A DNA stretch of 64,000 bases from Chitinophaga sancti (GTDB lineage Bacteria; Bacteroidota; Bacteroidia; Chitinophagales; Chitinophagaceae): NCBI RefSeq assembly GCF_034424315.1, contig NZ_CP139972.1:4340001-4404000 (forward strand), in the 5' to 3' direction. This document shows, piece after piece, positions 17,076 through 25,896 of the stretch (position 1 is the first letter of the stretch; each line of letters begins with the position of its first letter). A program made the position numbers and the translations under genes. Under the pieces are notes generated by a model. It saw only the letters and a program-made list of their open reading frames with translations, made no database searches and had not been told where the DNA came from.

Positions 17076-20054
17076 CTAAATCAGACGTTCTTCCAACATA
17101 AACTTCCAGGTAATGAAGCCTTTCTGTTCGTTGCTATAGTCATGAACAATCCGGCTAAAATTTTCTGGAGCAGCGTTGATGAAGGCTTGTCTGCCTTGTT
17201 GCCTGATAATATCCAGCTGCTTGTCTAAGTCTTTTAAATACATTGGCAGTAGCGACCGCTGCTTTTCGAAATACCAGATATAACTGGCTTCCTCTGTATC
17301 CAGAGTTTCTAATATCAGGTGGTACATTTCCTCTCCTTCTATCAGAAATACAAAGGAGAATGGTTGAAGAACAAAGCGGATTTTCAATATATGTCCGGCA
17401 TGCTTTTCTGCCAAATAGCGAAGTTGTTGATGATGCTTAAATTGGGGATTCCTTAATATATCTGCAATCAATTCCTCCCCGGATTCATAAAGAGGGTGTC
17501 CGTTTTGTAGCTGAGTTATATCCAATACATTTCGTTCAGGTAAAGAAGACTTATTGAGGATTACTTTTGTCACAAATCTGAATCGCACCCCCTCAATGAT
17601 TTCTTTATTGATTCTCTTTATGTCGGCTGAATCTGCGGATTGTGATACCAGCGTTCCATTTTCCAGTTCCGCAAATATGGAGGCCATAATGTTTCTGCTT
17701 TTTAGTACTTTAATGAAATAAGGCTTCAATACGTCAAATTCTGGTCTGATATCTTCATGCGCTATTTCAAATTCAAGTTTCTCATCTGGTTCCTTATAAA
17801 TATAAGAGAACCCAATAGCACCGTATTTGAATTCGAGTGAATCCATAGGTACCTTAACTTCTTTCTCTATAGTAAGTGTGTTACTTGTAGTTACTGGCGT
17901 AATTTCTTCGACTGGATCATCAAACAACGATCTCTGTTTAATTAGCTTTCTGTAATAGGTATTTCGTTTTAAAAATAGTTTATTCAGGTAATCAATTCTA
18001 ATATCCCGGTAGTCATAAATGACAGGAGCTATTTCTGATCGTTGTACCCGGCCAATATATTGAATGAGCTTTCCTTCAAATGAGAATGGATAGACAAGGA
18101 AGAGGCACGTAGCATTGTTCAAATCGGAACCTTCTCCAAAGAACTGTCCTGTGGTTATCAATACCTGGTAATTTCCGGATTTTAGTAGTTTCCATTTGGT
18201 ATCACGACTGGTTGCACTATCCTCTCCACTTAATGTAATTGCTTCATATGATTGTTTCAGATATTGATACAATGAATCAATATGTTCTTTACGTTCAGTT
18301 AGCACCACCATACGTTTCCCGCTACTAAGCTCTTTGATTATATCTTTTAAGATCAGATTGTTTCTTGTTGAATCATGTACCAGGATTTTAGACAAGGTTT
18401 CAAACCGGTCAGTTTTCTGGTTAAAGGGTACATTTAGAGATGTGTCTCTAATAATTATTGTTGCCTGAGGAGCGCTAGTTACCTGATGGCTGTCGATTTC
18501 TGCAATAACTTCACCTAAATGGATGAAGATAAGTTTACCATCGCTGTATTTACGGAAAGGAGTCGCAGTAAGTCCATACTGGTAATAGCTTTTGAATTGC
18601 TGGATGGTAGCATGGTACGTTTCGGCAGGAATATGGTGACATTCATCAATCAATATCGTTCCGAATGAGCTGGTAAGATCCTGATTAGATTCATTGGATA
18701 TAGCTTTTGCAAGGCTTTGAATCGTTGCCAATGTTATTAGCTTTCCTGGCTTATACTTTCCCTGTCCGATTTTCCCAATCTCGTGATCCGGAATGCCTAG
18801 AAAAGTAGTGATTCGTTCTGCCCACTGTTCCATTAACTGCTTTCTATGAACTACAATTAGCGCCGGTTGCTGTTTATTGGCAATTATTTTTAATCCTATT
18901 AAGGTTTTACCAGAACCAGGAGGTGCCACTATTACCCCTATATGCTTATTTTCTGTTGTGAAAACACCAATTTGCTGATAATCCCGCAATGTTGCCTCAA
19001 AACGATAAAGCTGGTTAGGTTGTTGTTTACGTTGATCTTCTAATTTATAAACGATATTTTTGTTCTTACAAAAATCAAGAAGGTTTCTTATAAAGCCACG
19101 GGGAATAATAATATGATCGCTTGTTTCTTCAATGAATTTAAAATAGCGCTTGCTTTTATATGTGCTTTTGCCTGTCTTCTGCCGGATAAAGAATTCTGTG
19201 TTAGCAATATTCAGCTCTTCTCGTAAATAGCTGATCAGAATAACAGGCAGGCCATTTCTTGCAATAGTGATTACATTATTTAAATATATAGTTAAGCCTT
19301 GATTAGGCAGTGTATTTATTGATGGTTCAGAAAGGTTTGACTTAGCATACAAATTATCCAGGGTAGCTATACGCGCTTTTTGTATGGTAGTAAGAAATTG
19401 CCATTGGTCTGGATACGGTTCCATTGTTTCGGGAGCAACGAAGCAACTATTCCCATTATCCATGGTCGGTTTATAAAAAGGAAGTGCGATTAGGTTACCA
19501 AGTGGTTTTCCGGAAAGTGAATCCTGGTTAGGAAATAGTCTGTCAAAACTGGAATTTTTATCGAATGTTGATATGATACGAGCTTCTATTAGTAATGAAA
19601 GCATTATTTTCCGGCTCTTCATTGCCGGATAGGCCTGCTCAAAAAATACCCAGACATGCGCGCCATTTCCAGAACGAGAGCGTTCCAGGTAAGCTGGAAT
19701 TTCTTTTTTCTGACAAAAGGCCACAAACTTGCGACTATCATCTATCCAAGTTTCTTCGTCAAAATCTGCGACTATGAACCACGATGTATCATCTGTTAAT
19801 AAGGGATAGAGACCAATAAGGTGGCTTCCGTTTAAATGTTTATATATCTGTGCTTCTGTTAATGGTTGGTATGTTTTTTCCGGAAAATTACTAAGCGTAC
19901 CGCCTTTCATTTTGTGCACTTTATACCGGTATGGATCAAAATTATAAGCCGGCATATAGCCGGTTTTAATACCGTTTTCCCAGTATAATGCGAAAACATC
20001 TTGCCTGCCTTTGAAGAGTGCAGTGAAAAGGCTTATATTATATTCAGGGATCAT
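17076..20054 (-). CDS. AEP-TOTE-type primase / superfamily 2 DEAD-box-like helicase
   Basis: I start it at the ATG at 20052-20054 (992 residues); an in-frame GTG at 20094-20096 would add 14. Residues 1-240 are an archaeo-eukaryotic primase domain: metal-binding VADFDEE (95-101) and nucleotide-binding SGNGAHVW (128-135). This is the form described for TOTE conflict-system proteins. Residues about 355-700 are a superfamily 2 helicase: APPGSGKT (377-384), DECHH (470-474), GLTATPFRK (494-502) and a late IGRVQR motif. The rest, about 700-992, is unassigned. Such proteins are thought to act in defence or element conflict by unwinding DNA and making primers. Three small genes follow in the same operon; a broken Fic gene precedes it. 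Confidence 0.85.
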   Translation of the reverse strand: MIPEYNISLFTALFKGRQDVFALYWENGIKTGYMPAYNFDPYRYKVHKMKGGTLSNFPEKTYQPLTEAQIYKHLNGSHLIGLYPLLTDDTSWFIVADFDEETWIDDSRKFVAFCQKKEIPAYLERSRSGNGAHVWVFFEQAYPAMKSRKIMLSLLIEARIISTFDKNSSFDRLFPNQDSLSGKPLGNLIALPFYKPTMDNGNSCFVAPETMEPYPDQWQFLTTIQKARIATLDNLYAKSNLSEPSINTLPNQGLTIYLNNVITIARNGLPVILISYLREELNIANTEFFIRQKTGKSTYKSKRYFKFIEETSDHIIIPRGFIRNLLDFCKNKNIVYKLEDQRKQQPNQLYRFEATLRDYQQIGVFTTENKHIGVIVAPPGSGKTLIGLKIIANKQQPALIVVHRKQLMEQWAERITTFLGIPDHEIGKIGQGKYKPGKLITLATIQSLAKAISNESNQDLTSSFGTILIDECHHIPAETYHATIQQFKSYYQYGLTATPFRKYSDGKLIFIHLGEVIAEIDSHQVTSAPQATIIIRDTSLNVPFNQKTDRFETLSKILVHDSTRNNLILKDIIKELSSGKRMVVLTERKEHIDSLYQYLKQSYEAITLSGEDSATSRDTKWKLLKSGNYQVLITTGQFFGEGSDLNNATCLFLVYPFSFEGKLIQYIGRVQRSEIAPVIYDYRDIRIDYLNKLFLKRNTYYRKLIKQRSLFDDPVEEITPVTTSNTLTIEKEVKVPMDSLEFKYGAIGFSYIYKEPDEKLEFEIAHEDIRPEFDVLKPYFIKVLKSRNIMASIFAELENGTLVSQSADSADIKRINKEIIEGVRFRFVTKVILNKSSLPERNVLDITQLQNGHPLYESGEELIADILRNPQFKHHQQLRYLAEKHAGHILKIRFVLQPFSFVFLIEGEEMYHLILETLDTEEASYIWYFEKQRSLLPMYLKDLDKQLDIIRQQGRQAFINAAPENFSRIVHDYSNEQKGFITWKFMLEERLI

Positions 20055-20152
20055 AGTAGATCGCTTTATGGGTTGGTTTAAAGGCGAAAAAGACACGATG
20101 TGAAAATTATAAGGGTATCTTTTTCGCCTATTATTAGCTCATATGAAATGGG

Positions 20153-21216
20153 TTAGATAGTGTACCAGGTACCTTTTCCAATTCCATTTTTCTGAAGACG
20201 CTTTGTCTCAACCAACATCTCTAAATGTTTTTTAACGGTATTGCGATTTGCATTGGTTATAGTAACAATGTCACTGATAGTTGCTTTCCCTCTGGATTGC
20301 ACCAATTGTAATATCTGAAGGGATAATTCAGGAAGTTGCATAAGGAGCAGATTTTCCTTCTCAACCTTTGCTTCCAGCCGTCTCTTTTGTCGTTGTAAAG
20401 CACGAAGAAAAATAGCAGCCATGGTTGCCAATCAGGACTTTCACTTTTTAGTGTTCCCTGTGTTTGCCGTAATGCAAGATAATACCCTTCCTTGCGTTGT
20501 TCGATCACTGCCTCAAGAGAACTATAAGGAACATAATGATATCCTTCCTTCAGCAGGAGATATGTTGTCAATATTCAGGAAAGCCTTCCGTTTCCATCCG
20601 GGAAAGGAAGTATTGCAAGAAACTCGACAATAACCATTGCAGTGACTAATAGCGGGTGCAGGTTTTTTGTCGCATAGGCATCTGTTGCCCATTCAATTAA
20701 ATCCTGCATACGAATCGGTGTCTTAAAAGGGTTTGATGTTTCAAGTACAACTCCGATAGATTTACCAGTGCTATCAAAGGCTTCTACATGATTAGGTGAT
20801 TTCTTATAACTTCCCCGATGCCAATTATCTTTTTCACTATGTTTTAATAATAGTGAATGCATTTGCTGAATATAGTTTTCAGAGAGCGGGATTTCAGTAT
20901 AACTCTGAAAGAGCAAATTCATAACAGTTGAGTAACCTGCTACTTCCTGTTCATCTCTTGTTGTAAACTTTTGTATTTCAAGATTGGATAGGAGGGCTTC
21001 TACTTGTTTATCAGTAAGTTTACTTCCCTCAATACGAGTTGATGATCCGATACTTTCAATTGTAGCAACTTTTTTTAAGGAAGAAAGTTGTTCAGGGGCA
21101 AGTTGCCCCAAAGCACGCCATGCTCCTTTGAACTCATCTATTTCAGCTATTAGTGAAAGTAATTTTGGCGTTATAGTTAGTGAAGCGGAATTTATCATAC
21201 CCATAAAACTACCCAT
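20153..21216 (-). pseudogene. Fic-domain protein, inactivated three ways
   Basis: The ATG at 21214-21216 begins a Fic protein with N-terminal helix, inhibitory-helix-like SIGSSTRIEG and the Fic core. The core reads ILPFPDGNGRLS, so the catalytic His of HPFxxGNGR is Leu (CTT in place of CAT). Six codons later CGA has become TGA (20575-20577). The frame continues as LTTYLLLKEGYHYVP and then loses one T in a T run near 20417, after which a C-terminal winged helix (ATISDIVTITNANRNTVKKH) follows in another frame. Intact it would be about 355 residues and transfer AMP or a similar group to a target protein. Confidence 0.9.
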
Positions 21217-21381
21217 ATAATTGTTGGATACCCATAAAATTATCCATAAATACCCGAAAATAGTATGGGAATTTGATTAAATATTGAGGCTGAGGTGATA
21301 TATGGAATGGGAAAGAGGAACTTCTAACCCATATGTTTATAAAAAACAAAGAATTAAATAGTGGAGTAAATTGTTATTAAA

Positions 21382-21412
21382 TAGGAAACCCACTCTTAGA
21401 GCGGGTTTCCTA
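21382..21412. terminator. hairpin next to tRNA-like repeat B
   Basis: TAGGAAACCC and GGGTTTCCTA form a ten-pair stem, extended inward by CTC/GAG around one mismatch. On the minus strand it directly follows the tRNA-3'-like sequence of repeat B, as a terminator follows a tRNA gene. Confidence 0.75.
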
Positions 21413-21418
21413 TTTAAA

Positions 21419-21470
21419 GTGCCCAGTAGCGGAGTATTTTCGAACCAAATGTTATTGATTATCAAGAATT
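21419..21470 (-). repeat. tRNA-3'-end-like repeat B
   Basis: On the minus strand it reads GGTTCGAAAATACTCCGCTA, then CTGGGCAC. This resembles a T-loop (GGTTCGAA) and an acceptor-stem 3' strand, followed by a terminator. Copy A (15328-15380) is its partner in the same orientation 6.1 kb away, and a third tRNA-like sequence lies at 25351. The 5' part of any tRNA is absent, as expected for an attachment-site copy. Confidence 0.55.
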
Positions 21471-21583
21471 ATTTAGTGAAACTTAGATGTCTTGATACTT
21501 TTCATGGAGTTTAACATTGGATTAACTGGCCGAAATCTTCAGAGGATTAATTTTGCAGAATTCATCCAATTGTTTGATTAATT

Positions 21584-22592
21584 ATGAATAAGGAATACCA
21601 AGCGTGGCTTTCGCAAATTAAAATTAAAGTACAGCAGGCCCAATTAAGGGCTGCTAAGAATTTCAACATTGTTTTGATTGAACTTTATTGGGAATTAGGG
21701 CGTGAAATTGTGGCACGTCAAAAAGATTTTAAGTGGGGAGACAACTTTCTTCAACAGCTGGCAATTGACTTGAAATTAAGTTTTCCGCAAATAAATGGCT
21801 TCTCCCGTAGGAATTTATATACAATAAGACAATGGTATCTGTTCTTTTCAAAGCAATTTGAATTTGTGCCACAAGCTGTGGCACAATTACCATGGTCATA
21901 TCAAAGACTACTGATTTCCAAGGTAAAAGAAATAGATATTGCCATTATTTATGCAAACTACACTCATAAAAACGGTTGGTCCCGTGATACACTTGAAGTA
22001 AATATTAATAGAAGTTACCATTTAAAATTAGGGAAGGCAGATAACAATTTTAAGGTAACGCTTCCCAAACCGCAATCTGACCTGGCAATAGAAAATATTA
22101 AAGATCCATATCATTTTGATTTCTTAGGATTGGAAGATGATGCACAGGAACGAGAAATTGAGAAAGCATTGACCCAAAGGATAACAGATTTTATGCTGGA
22201 ACTCGGAAAGGGGTTTGCATTTGTGGGGCGTCAATACAAATTGGAGATAAATGAAGCAGATTATTTTCTGGATTTACTATTTTATCATTTGCATCTTAGA
22301 TGTTATGTAGTAATAGAATTAAAAGCTGGGAAATTTAAACCAGAATATGCTGGGAAATTGAATTTTTATCTATCTGCTGTAGATAGTCAATTGAAACATC
22401 CAACTGATAAAGAATCAATAGGAATCATTTTATGTAGAATGAAGGATAAAATTGAAGTTGAATACACTTCGTGATATGAATAAGCCCATTGGAGTTAGTG
22501 CCTTTGAGTTATCCGAAAGTATTCCTGAAAATTTAAAATCACAGTTACCTACTATAGAGGAAATGGAGAATAGTCTGGAATTCAATTTTTGA
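21584..22592 (+). pseudogene. YhcG/DUF1016-family PDDEXK nuclease, frameshifted near the C-terminus
   Basis: The frame from the ATG at 21584 gives 296 residues up to an early TGA at 22472. The N-terminal DUF1016 helical domain is seen in ELYWELGREIVARQKDFKWG and the SRRNLYTIRQWY region. The nuclease core is FVGRQYKLEINEADYFLDLL plus VVIELKAGKF, giving the D...ExK triad. One base is missing near 22455: the next frame continues LRDMNKPIGVSAFELSESIP to TGA at 22590-22592, which is the normal C-terminus. The catalytic part is complete, so partial activity is possible. The family is linked to mobile and defence loci. Confidence 0.85.
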
Positions 22593-22636
22593 AAGTTATT
22601 TAAAATTCATAAAGTCGCGTAATCACATCATATGTT

Positions 22637-22750
22637 ATGATAGCACCCTTAAATTTGCACGCTCCCAAAAATTGGCAGGACTTCGAAACTTTATGCCTAA
22701 AGCTTTGGGGAGAGATATGGATGATTCCACACGAGATCGAATTTAACTCT
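22637..22750 (+). pseudogene. PD-(D/E)XK-like nuclease gene, 5' fragment before the IS3 element
   Basis: The ATG at 22637 opens MIAPLNLHAPKNWQDFETLC, then LKLWGEIWMIPHEIE, followed by a TAA caused by an extra A at about 22741-22742. Removing that A and the IS3 element, and joining at the target duplication CTC, restores the continuous frame into the fragment at 24075. The gene was thus split by insertion and also carries a one-base frameshift. Confidence 0.75.
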
Positions 22751-22767
22751 TATATACTCCCCATTTA

Positions 22768-23703
22768 TTAGACAGCAATAGGTGAATTATTAATTAAAGA
22801 ATCAAATCTATTACTACTATTATAACCTTTTTCTTTTTTTGGTTCTTTTTTTCTTTTTGTTGATATCTGTGGATATGTGGATAACTTATCAGCTGCTCCA
22901 TAAACCTCAGCAGGAGTCTTATATTCCAGGCCTTGATGTTTTCGTTCCCAGTTGTAGAATTCCACATACCTGTGAATTCCCTTGTATAAATCCAGCGTAC
23001 TATCATAAGCATTGAGATAGATATTCTCATACTTGATGCTACGCCAAAATCGCTCGATTGTGATATTGTCTGTGGCTCGTCCTACTCCATCCATGCTTAG
23101 GCGAATTTCAGCACTTAATACAGCTGTTGTAAAGTCTTCACTTGTAAACTGGCTGCCCTGATCCGTATTTAAGATCTCTGGTGCTCCATAAATAGAAATG
23201 GCCTTTTCAAGCGCTTCCAGACAAAATTCCACTGTCATGGTATTGCTGAGTGTCCAGGATAACAGATAGCGGCTATTCCAGTCTATAATCGCACACAGGT
23301 ACATAAAACCCTTCGGCATTGGAATATAAGTTATATCCATACTCCAAACCATATTATTCCGGTCTATTTTCAGGTTCCGAAGCAGGTATGGATATGTTTT
23401 GTGCCACTTACATGCCTCACTTGTATTAGGGGCGGGATATATGGCCGAAATATCCATTTTCCGCATCAATCGCCTTATCCGCTTCACATTAACATGTAGC
23501 TCTGGTGTACTCAGATGTTTTGCCATGCGCTCTGCCCCAAAATAGGGATGTTCCAAATGCATACGGTCTATCTGCTCCATCAGCTCCAGGTTTAATTTGC
23601 TTTCTCCTTTGGGCTCATGGTAATGGCTGCTACGAGATACTTCCAGCAATTGACACTGACGTACAATACTGAGCTCACTGTCCTCCTTATTTACTAAAGC
23701 CAT
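22768..23703 (-). CDS. IS3 OrfB transposase (DDE integrase domain)
   Basis: The part from the ATG at 23701-23703 has about 311 residues and starts MALVNKEDSELSIVRQCQLL. It has the HTH_21-like segment (YFGAERMAKHLSTPELHVN) and the rve integrase core with DDE: WSMDITYIP (D), LNTDQGSQFTSEDF (D), and a late ERFWRSIKYENIY (E). The frame continues upstream without a stop into the slippery A9 run of orfA, so the active transposase is probably the OrfAB fusion made by -1 frameshifting. Confidence 0.9.
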   Translation of the reverse strand: MALVNKEDSELSIVRQCQLLEVSRSSHYHEPKGESKLNLELMEQIDRMHLEHPYFGAERMAKHLSTPELHVNVKRIRRLMRKMDISAIYPAPNTSEACKWHKTYPYLLRNLKIDRNNMVWSMDITYIPMPKGFMYLCAIIDWNSRYLLSWTLSNTMTVEFCLEALEKAISIYGAPEILNTDQGSQFTSEDFTTAVLSAEIRLSMDGVGRATDNITIERFWRSIKYENIYLNAYDSTLDLYKGIHRYVEFYNWERKHQGLEYKTPAEVYGAADKLSTYPQISTKRKKEPKKEKGYNSSNRFDSLINNSPIAV

Positions 23704-24013
23704 CTTTCCAGTTTTTCCCAAATGCCTGCTCAGATTTTTTTTTCAACCAGTCGACCTCTACCTTGAGTTGACCGATTTGCTTATATAGTTCGTCTTTTTC
23801 TTCCTGATGATCTGAGGCATCGCTACCTGCCTTCTTTCCCTGGTCAAACACATCCTCTGACCCTGAAAGCAGTTGCTTCTTCCACTCAGTTATCTGAGTA
23901 GGATGTATATCATACTTCTCGGCCAGCTCTGCTAAGGTCAGCTGTTCCTTTAAGGCTTCGATAGCTACTTTCGCTTTAAACGCTGCATTGAACTTTCTTC
24001 TTCCCTTGTTCAT
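23687..24013 (-). CDS. IS3 OrfA (helix-turn-helix, leucine zipper)
   Basis: A 108-residue protein with HTH_Tnp_1 features: KFNAAFKAKVAIEALKEQ, LAELAEKYDIHPTQITEWKK and a coiled-coil KDELYKQIGQLKVEVDWLKK. The run of nine A at TTGAAAAAAAAATCTG is a -1 frameshift site; slipping there continues as NLSRHLGKTGKMALV into orfB. OrfA alone usually binds the ends and limits transposition. Confidence 0.9.
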   Translation of the reverse strand: MNKGRRKFNAAFKAKVAIEALKEQLTLAELAEKYDIHPTQITEWKKQLLSGSEDVFDQGKKAGSDASDHQEEKDELYKQIGQLKVEVDWLKKKSEQAFGKNWKDGFSK

Positions 24014-24074
24014 ATTGTAAATTTAAGATGTTTTTCCACTTAAACTTACTGTCCGTTTTTAGGGGAGTATTATA

Positions 24075-25185
24075 CTCCGACAATAGTCAGGGACAGGATG
24101 GAGTTGATATATATGGCCCAATTGATGGGGGGACTGCTTTTTCTGGTATTCAGTGTAAGAACAGGAAGCTGAACCTTATAGATGGATCACCAAATAGAAT
24201 TTCCAATATAGATGTTCAAAGTGAGATAGAAAAGGCGAAAAAATTTAAGCCAGCTTTGAAAAAGTTGATAATTGCGACATCCTTGCCAAAGGATAAAGCA
24301 ATTGAAGAATTTGTAAGGTTGCAAAGCATGGAGCATGTTAAAGTTGGGCTATTCACTATACAAATTTGTTTTTGGGAATTTTTTGAACGGAAAATACCAG
24401 AGTTTGAAACTGTTTATAATTGGTATGTAAAGAATGAAGGTTTTCATCGCATTAAACAATTAAGCGTTACATTCAAAGATGGCAGTGTTGAGATGACTTA
24501 TCATCCTAAATTCCAAAAAACGGTTGATAGATATATAATCCCTCCAACAAATAACACGGCTCCTGATATCAATCCTTATACATCATCATTGGCAAACTTG
24601 CTTCAGAGTGATATTAATAAAATGATGCAGCCGGGATACAATTCCATATTTAGAAGCACTTTGTTATTATCTAACACAATTGATTGGGAACAACTCTGTT
24701 GGTTGGAATTACTGGTTTCCAATATAGGTCAGGCCGTTGTTGAAGATTATAAAATAGAATTATCATTAGAAGGTTTTTTTGAAAAAGCTGAGCCAGAACG
24801 TGGAAACGTTTTATTCAACCCAGATTTTCATAATGATATAAAGGGATATAGAAACTCAAATTCTCATTTATATATTGAACCAAGGAAGAAGATTTTAGTA
24901 CAAGGTGATAGTTTTGTAACTGGTAGTTTTTACATTCAACCAGCTATTGCCGTTGAAGCCGAAATAAAACTAAATTGGAAATTACTATCTCGGGATTTTA
25001 CAGACTCAGGTACCCTTATAGTTAAAATAGTACCTCAATATCATGTTATTATTAACCGCCATGAAGTTTTAGATTCAACAGATGTTAGAGAAGAAATTTC
25101 CTATTCACTTATAAAGCGAAAAGGGACGTATAATATTGGAAGTATTGACTACCATGACAAAGAATCTGATTATCCTGTTAGTTAA
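24075..25185 (+). pseudogene. PD-(D/E)XK-like nuclease gene, 3' fragment after the IS3 element
   Basis: The open frame enters from the IS end and reads SDNSQGQDGVDIYGP and then FSGIQCKNRKLNLID; GVDI plus IQCKN is the D...QxK core of Mrr-like restriction nucleases. A segment VGLFTIQICFWEFFERKIPE follows, and the C-terminal 230 residues look beta-rich (LELLVSNIGQAVVEDYKIEL). Without the insertion the protein would be about 405 residues. It lies downstream of the YhcG-type nuclease in a defence-type island. In its present state the N-terminus is cut off, so no normal product is made. Confidence 0.75.
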
Positions 25186-25319
25186 TAATTTGCAAAATAT
25201 AAGTGGCTTATTCTTATAACAAAGAATGTGATTGTAATTGGGAGATTTTAAGTGTATATCCTTAGGTAATAAAGCTCCAATAATGCGAGATGTTTTGACA
25301 CTTAATAAAATTTAAAAAT

Positions 25320-25344
25320 CCTTATAGGTCAACGACTTATAAGG
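25320..25344 (-). terminator. terminator behind the tRNA-like remnant
   Basis: CCTTATA and TATAAGG form a stem, extended by weaker pairs. On the minus strand it is followed by GGATTTTTAAATTTT, a proper T-rich tail. It starts 7 bases after the tRNA-like 3' end at 25351. Confidence 0.65.
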
Positions 25345-25350
25345 CCATGA

Positions 25351-25437
25351 GTACCCAGAACAGGAATCGAACCTGCACTCCGTTTTCAAAACAAGATTTC
25401 GAGTCCGTCACGTCTACCAATTTAGATATCATATTCC
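25351..25437 (-). tRNA. degenerate class II (Leu/Ser-type) tRNA-like remnant
   Basis: On the minus strand: D-loop-like AAATTGGTAGACG, anticodon arm around GGACTCGAAATCTTG (loop CTCGAAA, anticodon CGA), a variable arm GTTTTGAAAAC, a good T-arm GCAGGTTCGATTCCTGT and the acceptor 3' strand TCTGGGTAC. The 5' acceptor strand does not pair (ATATGAT in place of about GTACCCAG) and the anticodon stem has a mismatch or bulge. It is therefore more likely a broken or element-borne tRNA than a working one. The spacer 25186-25896 holds nothing else I can name. Confidence 0.5.
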
Positions 25438-25896
25438 GCTCCACAACAATGTAGAGTATATTAAAATCTACTATGCTTTCTATAAGAAAATCGGTTTGGT
25501 CTATTTGTTAGCCCTATGCTAGATTACTTGGTTCCGTTACAATTATGCAAATAGCTCCATACGTCAATATATCACTTAGGATAACACGGTTATTCTGAAT
25601 TTACATTTACAATAGTTCTATTCCGGCTAGTCATAGAAGACTATTTGACGGTAATAGTGAACAGACCTGATGATCAACTAAATAATTGGTATTGAGATAT
25701 AATTAATAGCTAAGCGTGTATAATTCTAAAATGGGATGTAATTGGATAGGAAACCTATTCAGCACCCCCGAATTAAAGAAAATAACCCCCAAATTTCATT
25801 CCCCCAAATCCTCCCTATTCCCCAACTGCAATTCCTGCGCAATGAAAATCCCTAATTTACAAACGCACAAGTTCCTAATTTTCTAAACCATTACCC

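Larger units (their letters stand above)
22751..24074 (-). mobile_element. IS3-family insertion sequence
   Basis: The element is about 1324 bp. The left end TTATATACTCCCC and the reverse complement of the right end, TATAATACTCCCC, are inverted repeats, and inner GACAG motifs match too. The target duplication is CTC (22748-22750 and 24075-24077), possibly ACTC. It carries intact orfA and orfB with a frameshift site, so it may still be active. It splits a nuclease gene. Confidence 0.9.

Noticed and set aside
20257..20431. Separate small genes downstream of the Fic core
   Set aside because: Both frames continue the Fic protein sequence (Fic C-terminus and winged helix) and arise from a stop codon and a frameshift.
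15328..21470. Simple transposon with the two 50-base repeats as its ends
   Set aside because: The repeats are direct, not inverted, and no transposase lies between them; tRNA-end attachment copies fit better.
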